5,516 nt of DNA from CF-113 sp050695155 (GCA_050695155.1 JBOGTO010000280.1:1-5516), one strand, 5' to 3'; numbered from the stretch's first letter, positions 1 through 5,516 are shown. Notes: generated from the sequence alone by a model not told the origin. Numbers and translations: made by a program.

Positions 1-69
1 GTTTTCAAACTGTCTTCTACAGAGGGCCAAGCGCTATGATGTTTCTCATTCATAAAGAATGCCTTGCTA

Positions 70-91
70 TTGTTCGAGAGAACAAATTCTC
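70..91. repeat. Two overlapping inverted repeats, possible operator
   Basis: TTGTTC at 70-75 is the exact reverse complement of GAACAA at 80-85, with spacer GAGA. Overlapping it, GAGAA at 78-82 is the reverse complement of TTCTC at 87-91, with spacer CAAA. The two dyads share bases 78-85, so they could not both form at once as RNA hairpins. As DNA they could be a regulator site upstream of the candidate promoter. No specific regulator is recognised, and dyads this short also arise by chance in AT-rich DNA. Confidence 0.25.
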
Positions 92-115
92 CTCACCAAT
101 TTGTAGCCGAAAACA

Positions 116-145
116 TTGTATACTATGCAATAGCTCACTTACAAT
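116..145 (+). promoter_or_regulatory. Weak sigma-70-type promoter candidate
   Basis: TTGTAT at 116-121 (3 of 6 to TTGACA) and TACAAT at 140-145 (5 of 6 to TATAAT) are separated by 18 nt, giving a plausible start about 90-95 nt before livF. An alternative -10 box, TATACT at 119-124 (also 5 of 6), has no well-spaced -35 box. AT-rich DNA yields such matches readily, so this is a candidate only. Confidence 0.3.
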
Positions 146-169
146 ATCCCTATTCATGTAAATGAACAA

Positions 170-232
170 ATGAACCCGCAGGTGATGCTGCCCTACTGGT
201 TGTTTAACGCGCTGGAGGTTGCTTACTATTGA
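170..232 (+). other. Candidate 20-codon leader ORF before livF
   Basis: ATG at 170 opens 20 codons ending with TGA at 230-232. The peptide runs MNPQVML, then PYWLFN, then ALEVAYY, so half of its residues are Leu, Val, Tyr, Trp or Phe. The stop abuts the livF Shine-Dalgarno (GGAGG at 234-238), a geometry compatible with translational coupling or a leader-peptide switch. Against it, no good Shine-Dalgarno precedes ATG 170 and so short an ORF can be chance. No homologue is recognised. Confidence 0.2.
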
Positions 233-245
233 GGGAGGTTGAAGC

Positions 246-1037
246 ATGTTGCTTCTCCAGGACATCGCAGTCACGTACAACGGTATTATTCCGGCTGTAC
301 AGGGAGTCTCGATTGAGGTGCCGGATAAGAAGGTGGTGGCGTTGCTCGGCGCGAATGGGGCCGGGAAAACGACCACCCTCCGCGCTATCTCTGGCCTGTT
401 GCGCATCCATCGCGCCAGCATTGCGCGCGGCTCTATCCTTTTTGATGGCGAGCGCATCGATCATTTAAACGCCACCCAGATTGTGCAGCGCGGCATTTCC
501 CAGATTTTAGAGGGCCGTCGCCTCTTTGCCGATCTTACGGTAGACGAAAACTTGCGCACAGGAGCTATTTCTTCGCGCAATACGATAGCGGTGAGCCGCG
601 CCTATGACCATGTGATGGATTTGTTCCCGCCCCTGCGCGAGCGCCGCAAAAGCCACGCGGGCTATCTTTCCGGCGGCGAACAGCAGATGCTGGCGATTGG
701 CCGGGGCCTGATGACCAGCCCCAAATTGTTATTGCTGGATGAACCTTCGCTGGGACTGGCTCCGTATATGGTGCAACAAATTCGTTCCATCATCGCTGAG
801 ATAAATGCAGGTGGTACCGCCGTATTACTGGTAGAACAAAACGCGCAAATGGCGCTCTCGCTTGCCCATTATGGTTACGTGCTGGAAACGGGTAAGGTCG
901 TACTGGCGCAACCTGCCTCTGAACTTTTGCAGGATGAGAGCGTGCGCAAGTTTTATCTTGGCTTGCACGAGGGTGGAGAGCGCAGCAGTATAAGTACGGT
1001 TCGTCAACGCCGTCCCGAAAGGAAGTGGGACCTATGA
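246..1037 (+). CDS. livF: HAAT-family ABC importer ATP-binding protein, LivF type
   Basis: This is one of the two cytoplasmic ATPases that pair to power import by the LivHM-type permease. The 263-residue product shows Walker A GANGAGKT at 35-42, an EGRRLF segment after the Q-loop region at 89-94, signature LSGGEQQ at 141-147, Walker B LLLLDEP at 161-167 with D-loop SLGLAP, and VEQNA at 196-200. Gln198 stands where most ABC ATPases have the switch histidine; as I recall, this is usual for LivF proteins and helps tell LivF from LivG. The family's usual C-terminal YLGL motif is at 237-240, so the last 23 residues, basic and polar, are an extra tail. The ATG at 246 is preceded by GGAGG at 234-238 with 7-nt spacing. 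It is the first visible gene of the operon and its stop overlaps the livG start (ATGA). It appears intact; substrate is not fixed by this subunit. Confidence 0.94.
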   Translation: MLLLQDIAVTYNGIIPAVQGVSIEVPDKKVVALLGANGAGKTTTLRAISGLLRIHRASIARGSILFDGERIDHLNATQIVQRGISQILEGRRLFADLTVDENLRTGAISSRNTIAVSRAYDHVMDLFPPLRERRKSHAGYLSGGEQQMLAIGRGLMTSPKLLLLDEPSLGLAPYMVQQIRSIIAEINAGGTAVLLVEQNAQMALSLAHYGYVLETGKVVLAQPASELLQDESVRKFYLGLHEGGERSSISTVRQRRPERKWDL

Positions 1038-1915
1038 GTGCGAGCAACGACTCCGGGAGGTTGAATGAGCCAGGGCCAACGCGCGCCCCGCTGCTCTCCG
1101 TTGCGGATGTCTCGGTGCGCTTTGCCGGAGTCAAAGCGCTGTCAGATGTCTCGTTCCAGGTGCGGCCGGGGGAATTATTCGCGGTAATTGGCCCCAACGG
1201 CGCGGGCAAGACCTCGCTATTCAACGTCATTTCGCGTGTCTATCAGCCTGTAGCGGGAAGCGTGACCTACAATGGGCGCGACCTGCTGCGCCTCAAAACA
1301 TACCAGGTCGCGCGGGTCGGCATTGCCCGCACATTCCAGAATCTCGGACAGTTCCCTACCACGACCGTTATGGATTACCTGCTGTTGGGCAGGCACACGC
1401 GGATGCGCAGCGGTATCCTGCTTGGTGGACTTTATTTCATTCACACACGCGCGGAAGAGCAGCGCAACCGCGCTCATTGTATGCACCTGCTCGATTTGAT
1501 CGGACTCAAAGACGTAAGTAACTATCCCCTGGGAAGCCTGCCTTATGGTTTGCAGAAGCGGGCTGATATTGCGCGCGCGCTGGCGCTGGAACCGAAGCTG
1601 CTGCTGCTGGATGAGCCGGTAGCGGGCATGGGTCTGGAAGAGACGGAAGATATTGCCGCCGTGATTCTGGACATCAAAGAGCAGCTTGGGGTGACGCAGA
1701 TACTGGTTGAGCATGATATGGCGCTGGTAATGGGGGTCGCTGATCGCGTGCTGGTGCTGGATTTCGGGCGAGCCATCGCGCAGGGAACTCCGGCTGAGGT
1801 ACAGGCCAACCCCGATGTAATTAAGGCGTACCTGGGTGAAGAATTCGGCGGTGCCGCAGCCGCACTATCCACTCCTAATGAACATGGCCGACCAGGACCG
1901 GGAATGTCATCCTGA
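1034..1915 (+). CDS. livG: HAAT-family ABC importer ATP-binding protein, LivG type
   Basis: This is the second ATPase, expected to form the nucleotide-binding pair with LivF. The 293-residue product has Walker A GPNGAGKT at 53-60, the LivG-type Q-loop RTFQN at 99-103, a divergent signature LPYGLQKR at 169-176 (LivG proteins typically carry LPYGxQR rather than LSGGQ), Walker B LLLLDEP at 189-195 followed by VAGM, and switch histidine His227 in VEHDM. The ATG at 1034 is chosen because it overlaps the livF TGA as ATGA and has AAAGGAAG 8 nt upstream; an in-frame GTG at 1025 lies almost on top of that purine tract. About 20 polar residues precede the conserved LLSVADVSVRF start of the fold, and about 23 follow the family-typical YLGEE at 266-270. 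The last three sense codons and the TGA lie inside the palindromic element at 1902-1997, so the C-terminus was apparently set by that element. Confidence 0.93.
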   Translation: MSASNDSGRLNEPGPTRAPLLSVADVSVRFAGVKALSDVSFQVRPGELFAVIGPNGAGKTSLFNVISRVYQPVAGSVTYNGRDLLRLKTYQVARVGIARTFQNLGQFPTTTVMDYLLLGRHTRMRSGILLGGLYFIHTRAEEQRNRAHCMHLLDLIGLKDVSNYPLGSLPYGLQKRADIARALALEPKLLLLDEPVAGMGLEETEDIAAVILDIKEQLGVTQILVEHDMALVMGVADRVLVLDFGRAIAQGTPAEVQANPDVIKAYLGEEFGGAAAALSTPNEHGRPGPGMSS

Positions 1916-1997
1916 GCGCAGCGAAGGATCTCCTTCTGCCCGGTGAGAGATTCTTCGCTGCGCTCAGGATGACAAAGCAAAGCAAGGGATGACATTC
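1902..1997. repeat. Palindromic dispersed-repeat element between livG and livH
   Basis: Positions 1905-1932 pair with 1947-1974 as a 28-bp stem with one G-T (G-U) pair at 1927/1952 and a 14-nt loop at 1933-1946. Outside the stem, GAATGTCATCC at 1902-1912 is matched perfectly by its reverse complement at 1987-1997, giving 11-bp terminal inverted repeats around the whole unit. GGATGACA occurs directly repeated at 1967-1974 and 1987-1994, with a doubled AAAGC between them. The core string TCATCCTGAGCGCAGCGAAG resembles a dispersed bacterial repeat that I recall from several phyla; this is from memory. No T-run follows either arm, so it is not a typical intrinsic terminator. In mRNA it would form a very stable hairpin between the ATPase and permease genes and could alter transcript processing or decay. 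No transposase is present; the unit resembles a REP/MITE-like non-autonomous element. Confidence 0.85.
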
Positions 1998-2015
1998 GCT
2001 CATAAAACGGCGAGT

Positions 2016-2020
2016 AGGAG
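2016..2020 (+). promoter_or_regulatory. Ribosome-binding site fixing the livH GTG start
   Basis: AGGAG ends 6 nt before GTG at 2027. An overlapping ATG at 2025 reads only a few codons before a TAG, so the GTG is the real start of livH. The site lies just outside the palindromic element, which leaves livH with its own initiation signal. Confidence 0.75.
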
Positions 2021-2026
2021 AGAGAT

Positions 2027-2926
2027 GTGGCATATTTTATTCAAATAGCCTTCGCGGGCATTGCGCTTGGCTGTATCTACGCTCTAATCGGCATGGGCTT
2101 CTCGATCATCTACAAGGCCAGCGAAGTGATCAACTTTGCGCAGGGCGAAATATTGCTGGTAGGAGCCTATATTGTTTCGTCGCTGGTGTTCGACTGGCAC
2201 CTGAACTTTATTCTCGCGGTAGTGTGCGGCGTCATCGTGACGGTGTTAATCGGCCTGCTTTTTGAACGCCTGGTGCTGCGGCGCATGATCGGTCGCCCGG
2301 TCTTTTCCATCCTGATGATTACGATTGGCCTCGATACCATCCTGCGCACCGCCGTTATTGTGAAAGCAGGGTCGAATCCGCTCTCAGCGCCCGCGCCGTA
2401 TACGATTACGCAAGGATTCAATATTGCTGGTATTCATTTTGGCGCGAACGATCTCCTGACGATTATCGTGACGGTTATCCTGTGCGCCTTGCTCTTTTAC
2501 TTCTTCCAATACACGCGCTACGGACTGGCGATGCGCGCCACCGCGCTCGATCAGGAAGCGGCGCTGGCGGTGGGCATCAACATACGCACGGTGTACGCGC
2601 TGGCCTGGGGTATTGCCGCCGCCATCGCTACCATCGGCGGCGTTTTTCTGGCAATGGGTACCTTTTCTATAGACATCACACTGGGTGGCGTGGCGCTGCT
2701 GGCTTTCCCCGCCATCATCCTGGGCGGTGTGGACTCAATCGCCGGGGCCGTTGTGGGCGGTATTATCATTGGCCTGGTGCAGGACCTGACTGCCGGTTAT
2801 GAAAGCCACGTCGCCAACGTGCTGGGGGCGGGCATTCACCAGATAACGCCCTACCTGGTGATGATTCTGGTGCTGCTCATCCGGCCCTATGGCCTCTTTG
2901 GGACGAGAAAGGTGGAGCGAATATGA
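2027..2926 (+). CDS. livH: HAAT-family ABC importer permease, LivH type
   Basis: This inner-membrane subunit forms the translocation pore together with LivM. The 299-residue product, a usual length for LivH, consists mostly of hydrophobic segments (about eight, roughly at 2-28, 37-55, 60-82, 92-112, 141-161, 188-210, 221-250 and 272-290). The family hallmark NFAQGEILLVGAY at 36-48 is present. The cytoplasmic coupling loop that contacts the ATPases is around 164-186 (RYGLAMRATALDQEAALAVG region), and the C-terminal RPYGLFG at 286-292 is typical. It starts with GTG, with AGGAG 6 nt upstream. It follows livG by 111 nt, most of them taken by the palindromic element, and its TGA overlaps the livM start (ATGA), implying translational coupling of the two permeases. 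No disruption is seen. Confidence 0.94.
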   Translation: MAYFIQIAFAGIALGCIYALIGMGFSIIYKASEVINFAQGEILLVGAYIVSSLVFDWHLNFILAVVCGVIVTVLIGLLFERLVLRRMIGRPVFSILMITIGLDTILRTAVIVKAGSNPLSAPAPYTITQGFNIAGIHFGANDLLTIIVTVILCALLFYFFQYTRYGLAMRATALDQEAALAVGINIRTVYALAWGIAAAIATIGGVFLAMGTFSIDITLGGVALLAFPAIILGGVDSIAGAVVGGIIIGLVQDLTAGYESHVANVLGAGIHQITPYLVMILVLLIRPYGLFGTRKVERI

Positions 2927-4107
2927 GCGCATCTCCCAAAGCCAGCGCCACATCTACCACTACACGTCCATCCACGGTGGCACCGCCGTCGCGCCTGTTA
3001 CGCAGTAAAGCATCGCGCTGGATCGCGGCTGTTCTGATCGTCGCCGTTATTGTGATCTTCTTCTCTGTGGGCAATGATGACTGGTTTACTATCGTCAATT
3101 ACACGTTGATTGCAGCGATTGCCTCGCTTTCCCTCAATGTGCTTTCGGGCTATACCGGTCAAATTTCGCTGGGCATCGCTTTCTTTATGGCAATTGGGGC
3201 TTACGGGGCGGCTTTTTTCGGCGGCGCTCCGCCGTCGTCTCCGCTCGACCCGCTCGGCCTGGCGCTGCCGTTCATTATCTGGCTGCCGGCTGCTGGCATT
3301 GTGGCCGCGCTGGCGGGCGCGCTCATCGGCCCGACCGCGCTGCGGCTGAAAGGGTTTTACCTGGGCATTGTCACGCTGGCCCTGATCTTCATCGGGCAAT
3401 ATCTCTTCTTAAACGTGCGCGGCATTACGGGTGGGCCGCAGGGGCGCACGTTTCCGGTGCCGGCTCTGGGCGGCGCGACGTTCGATCAGCAGAACTCATA
3501 CTTTGGTCTCGCGCTGACATCCGGCCAGCAATATTTCTTGCTGAATCTGATCGTGCTGGCGTTGGCCTCTTTCTTTGTGTATAACCTTATGCGTTCGCGG
3601 GCCGGGCGCGCATTCCAGGCCGTGCGCGATAACGAGATGGGCGCGACCATCATGGGCGTCAACCTCTTTGAAGTGAAGATGGGCGCGTTCATCCTCTCAT
3701 CGTTCCTGGCAGGCATCGCGGGTGCCTTGTTTGCCTCGTTCAGCCGTTATGTCGCTCCCGATTACTGGAGTCTGACGCTCTCTATTCAGTTCGTGGCGGC
3801 CATCATCATTGGCGGCGTCGCCAGCGTGTGGGGATCAATTCTTGGAGCTGCATTCGTGTTCGGGTTGCCGCTGGTCATCGATCATTTTAACCTGTTGTCG
3901 GTGGCAAGTGGCGCGGGAGGAATCAGCAGCGCCGACCTGAATGCTCTTCTTTATGGCCTGCTTATTGTCGTCTTCCTGCTTTTTGAGCCGGGAGGCGTGA
4001 TTGGACTTGTGCGCCGGGGCCAGGCGTTGACCCGCAAGTTCAATGCGCATAAAGACGAAGGAGGTGAAACAGCCGAGATTACTGATCTGCCAGCAGATCA
4101 GGCATAG
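2923..4107 (+). CDS. livM: HAAT-family ABC importer permease, LivM type
   Basis: This is the second membrane subunit of the importer, partner of LivH. The 394-residue product begins with about 32 polar, Ser/Thr/Pro-rich and basic residues, longer than I expect for a minimal LivM and probably cytoplasmic, followed by a strongly hydrophobic helix at about 33-48. Family motifs seen are LNVLSGYTGQISLG at 71-84, RLKGFYLGIVTLAL at 141-154, the ATPase-contact loop GRAFQAVRDNEMGATIMGVN at 228-247, and FEPGGVIGL at 354-362 near the end of the last membrane segment. The roughly 30-residue C-terminal tail is hydrophilic and acidic at its end. ATG 2923 overlaps the livH stop and has GGTGGAG 5 nt upstream. 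A perfect hairpin-forming sequence lies in its last codons. The product could equally serve a related substrate (other amino acids, amides, urea-type compounds), since the permeases do not define the ligand. Confidence 0.93.
   Translation: MSASPKASATSTTTRPSTVAPPSRLLRSKASRWIAAVLIVAVIVIFFSVGNDDWFTIVNYTLIAAIASLSLNVLSGYTGQISLGIAFFMAIGAYGAAFFGGAPPSSPLDPLGLALPFIIWLPAAGIVAALAGALIGPTALRLKGFYLGIVTLALIFIGQYLFLNVRGITGGPQGRTFPVPALGGATFDQQNSYFGLALTSGQQYFLLNLIVLALASFFVYNLMRSRAGRAFQAVRDNEMGATIMGVNLFEVKMGAFILSSFLAGIAGALFASFSRYVAPDYWSLTLSIQFVAAIIIGGVASVWGSILGAAFVFGLPLVIDHFNLLSVASGAGGISSADLNALLYGLLIVVFLLFEPGGVIGLVRRGQALTRKFNAHKDEGGETAEITDLPADQA
4082..4101 (+). repeat. Perfect inverted repeat at the 3' end of livM
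   Basis: CTGATCTG at 4082-4089 is the exact reverse complement of CAGATCAG at 4094-4101; the bases between are CCAG, whose outer C and G can add a ninth pair. The dyad lies in the last livM codons, ending three bases before the TAG. No U-run follows, so an intrinsic terminator is unlikely. As RNA it could protect the upstream message from 3' exonucleases or modulate read-through into the binding-protein gene. Confidence 0.5.
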
Positions 4108-4116
4108 CAGGATGTT

Positions 4117-4226
4117 GGAGGTGTAGCGTGTCACACATTCTCAACCGTCGTTATCTCGAATGTTACGCGAAGAGGTGCAATCCATGCTTACCAGAAAGAC
4201 GCTCTATGCGTGCTTTGGCTTTATAG
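4117..4226 (+). other. Orphan strong Shine-Dalgarno with a candidate 32-codon ORF
   Basis: GGAGGTG at 4117-4123 is the best Shine-Dalgarno match in the livM/binding-protein gap, yet it is too far from the binding-protein start at 4184 to serve it. It is well placed for GTG at 4128, which opens 32 codons ending with TAG at 4224-4226. The peptide (MSHILNRRYLECYAKRC, continuing to ALAL) has three Cys and six Arg and resembles no family I know. It overlaps the binding-protein gene in another frame, so its translation could couple to or compete with that start. Confidence 0.2.
4172..4177 (+). promoter_or_regulatory. Ribosome-binding site deciding the binding-protein start
   Basis: GAGGTG ends 6 nt before ATG 4184. 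The earlier in-frame ATG at 4160 has no purine-rich tract upstream and would add eight residues (MLREEVQS) before an otherwise textbook signal peptide. The start at 4184 is therefore preferred. Confidence 0.7.
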
Positions 4227-5452
4227 TCGTCTGTGTAATGGCGCTCTCTGGATGCGCCAACAGCAGCTCAAGCAACACCGGCAATGGCACTACGCTCAAA
4301 ACTGATTTTGGTGTCGATGTAGCGCATAAGACCATTACGCTCGGTATTATCTCGCCCTATTCTGGTCCGGTCGCGGCCCCCATCGGGGACCCGCTGGCGA
4401 ATGGCGTGAAAGTGTTCTTTGACCACGTCAATGATAATGGCGGGATCAACGGCTACAAGGTGAAATTCATTGAGAAGGATTCGCAGTACAATCCGCAGAT
4501 CCAGGTGCAGATGTACAATCAGATCCACAACCAGGTATTGATGATTGCTGACAGCCTGGGAACGCCTACCACTGAAGCCATTATCCCTCTGGCTGACGCC
4601 GACCATATGCTGCTTTCGGCAGCTACTCTGTCTTCTGCACTGGCACGCCAGAAGTACGTCGTGCTGGTGGGAACTCCCTATCGCCTGCAAGTCGAGAACG
4701 CCTTCGACTACGTGGTGAATACCCTGGGGATCAAGAGTCCTAAGACGGGCATCATTTACCAGAACGATGAGTACGGCCAGGATGGTTTGCAAGGCTATAA
4801 AGAGGCCATCACTGCTTACGGGCTAGACGATGTGGGCCAGGCAAGCTACGCCGTGACCGATACTGACTTTACCGCGCAGGTGTCGCAGATGAAAGCAGCC
4901 GGGGCGAAGTATGTTTTCCTGACCACCTTGCCAACAGTTACTGCCACGATCGTCGGCACTGCTGCCAAACTGGGTTACTTCCCGCAGTTTATTCTCCAGA
5001 GTCCGGCATGGGCGAACGTACTGCTTGGAGTCACAGCATTGAAGCCCCTGTTCACCAAATTGTGGGTAGTCGGCCAGGGCGCGACGTGGGGTGATATCAG
5101 CAAGCCGGGCATGGCGCAGTTGCTCCAGGATGTGCAGAAGTATGCCCCGACCCAGCAGCCCGATGGCTACTTCGAGTTTGGCTATACCGAGTCCTACATC
5201 ACCTATGCTATCCTGAAGAAGGCGATGGCGAATAACGACATCACGCGCAATGGCCTGTTCAACGCCTTCAATTCACTGGGTAGCGTCGATCTGGGAGGAC
5301 TCTATCCGTCAGTTACGTATGGTTCGTCGCCCGACCAGCGTGTACCAACGCGCGACTCGGTAGTGTTCCAGATTGACCCGACGCAGCCAAACGATGCTAA
5401 GCCGCTAACCAGTGACTTCACCGGCTCGGCTGCCAAACAGTCACACTTCTAA
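4184..5452 (+). CDS. HAAT-type ABC importer substrate-binding lipoprotein (LivK/LivJ-like)
   Basis: This is the extracytoplasmic receptor that captures the solute and delivers it to the LivHM permease. The 422-residue product starts with a lipoprotein signal: basic MLTRK, a hydrophobic core at about 6-20, and lipobox LSGC at 21-24, so Cys24 would be lipidated. A Ser/Asn/Thr/Gly linker (25-37) leads to a type I periplasmic-binding fold (Peripla_BP_6/LIV-BP family). Typical elements are ITLGIISPYSGP at 51-62, INGYKVKFIEKDS at 88-100, a Ser/Thr-rich pocket segment at 124-130, SAATLS at 145-150, and IIYQNDEYGQDG at 190-201. By eye, the Tyr and Glu that hold the ligand amino group in E. coli LIV-BP align with Thr248 and Ser273, so the ligand may not be Leu/Ile/Val. 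It follows livM after 76 nt with its own ribosome-binding site and is the last gene seen in the operon. I give no symbol because the ligand is unknown. Confidence 0.9.
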   Translation: MLTRKTLYACFGFIVVCVMALSGCANSSSSNTGNGTTLKTDFGVDVAHKTITLGIISPYSGPVAAPIGDPLANGVKVFFDHVNDNGGINGYKVKFIEKDSQYNPQIQVQMYNQIHNQVLMIADSLGTPTTEAIIPLADADHMLLSAATLSSALARQKYVVLVGTPYRLQVENAFDYVVNTLGIKSPKTGIIYQNDEYGQDGLQGYKEAITAYGLDDVGQASYAVTDTDFTAQVSQMKAAGAKYVFLTTLPTVTATIVGTAAKLGYFPQFILQSPAWANVLLGVTALKPLFTKLWVVGQGATWGDISKPGMAQLLQDVQKYAPTQQPDGYFEFGYTESYITYAILKKAMANNDITRNGLFNAFNSLGSVDLGGLYPSVTYGSSPDQRVPTRDSVVFQIDPTQPNDAKPLTSDFTGSAAKQSHF

Positions 5453-5516
5453 CCGTTGTCCTTGATGATTTTTGCCAATCAATGCAGGAATCAGGCCTGG
5501 CGGGACGTGGGACGCT
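5453..5516 (+). other. Downstream flank without recognised gene or terminator
   Basis: These last 64 bases follow the stop codon of the binding-protein gene. They contain a short TTTTT run at about 5468-5473 but no stable stem before it, and a doubled GGGACG near the end. The operon may end further on, or other genes may follow outside the window. Confidence 0.5.

Larger units (their letters stand above)
1..245 (+). promoter_or_regulatory. AT-rich leader region upstream of the transporter operon
   Basis: No convincing protein gene lies here on either strand; reading frames on the minus strand run through from the livF coding region and look like shadows. Positions 1-180 are visibly richer in A and T than the genes that follow, as expected for a promoter and untranslated leader. 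The stretch holds small inverted repeats (47-61, 70-91, 153-166), a direct repeat AATGAAC at 161-167 and 169-175, candidate promoter hexamers, and a possible 20-codon ORF ending at the livF ribosome-binding site. The operon promoter most likely lies here because livF is the first gene visible, although a promoter further upstream outside the window cannot be excluded. Confidence 0.5.

Noticed and set aside
70..85. LexA-type SOS box
   Set aside because: The Gram-positive-type box has GAAC-N4-GTTC; here the arms are the other way round (GTTC-GAGA-GAAC), and a transporter operon is not an expected SOS target.
50..457. Minus-strand 135-codon frame over the leader and the livF start
   Set aside because: It overlaps the Walker A region of livF antisense, shows no recognisable domain, and has no good ribosome-binding site. 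Treated as a shadow.
1025..1033. GTG 1025 as the livG start
   Set aside because: The purine-rich tract ends at or on this codon, leaving no proper spacing, while ATG 1034 overlaps the livF stop as ATGA with good spacing.
1905..1974. Intrinsic (Rho-independent) terminator between livG and livH
   Set aside because: The stem is strong, but no T-run follows on either strand; the plus-strand sequence after the right arm is ACAAAGCAAAG. The operon logic also requires read-through.
1543..1995. Minus-strand reading frame across the livG 3' end and the palindromic element
   Set aside because: Its N-terminal part is a translation of the repeat element and the rest is the reverse complement of livG; Ser/Ala-rich with no family features. 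A shadow frame.
4160..4183. ATG 4160 as the binding-protein start
   Set aside because: There is no Shine-Dalgarno before it, and it would place acidic residues ahead of a normal lipoprotein signal peptide; ATG 4184 has GAGGTG at 6 nt.
246..5452. Urea (Urt) transporter operon
   Set aside because: It is the same superfamily, but no urease genes are visible, the gene order differs from urtABCDE, and the receptor carries no feature I recognise as UrtA. It is not excluded as a ligand, only unsupported.
5453..5516. Operon terminator after the binding-protein gene
   Set aside because: A short T-run is present, but no stable stem precedes it; nothing supports a call.

Overview
The window holds one five-gene operon, all on the + strand, for a high-affinity branched-chain-amino-acid-type (HAAT/Liv) ABC importer. 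The order is livF-like ATPase, livG-like ATPase, livH-like permease, livM-like permease, then a lipoprotein substrate-binding protein. All five reading frames look intact. Family assignment is secure. The exact substrate is not, because the binding-protein pocket does not obviously match that of Leu/Ile/Val-binding protein.

Layout: 1-245 is an AT-rich, gene-poor leader with weak promoter candidates, two overlapping small dyads and a possible 20-codon ORF that ends at the livF ribosome-binding site. livF (246-1037) and livG (from 1034) overlap by ATGA. An approximately 96-bp palindromic element (1902-1997) fills most of the livG-livH gap and supplies the livG stop codon. livH (2027-2926, GTG start) and livM (2923-4107) also overlap by ATGA. 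A perfect 8-9 bp hairpin sits in the last codons of livM. A 76-nt gap with an orphan strong Shine-Dalgarno follows, then the binding-protein gene (4184-5452). The last 64 bases show no gene and no convincing terminator.

The genes form functional pairs: two coupled ATPases, two coupled membrane proteins, and a separately translated binding protein, which is normally needed in excess. The lipobox (LSGC) on the binding protein suggests membrane anchoring, as in monoderm-type bacteria. The coding regions look GC-rich, and the dispersed-repeat sequence TCATCCTGAGCGCAGCGAAG is one I associate with Chloroflexota (Ktedonobacteria) and Acidobacteria-like genomes. I therefore lean to a Ktedonobacteria-like Chloroflexota, as inference only. 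I see no clear novel system. The most unusual material is the palindromic element inside the operon, the small candidate leader ORFs, and the divergent ligand pocket.
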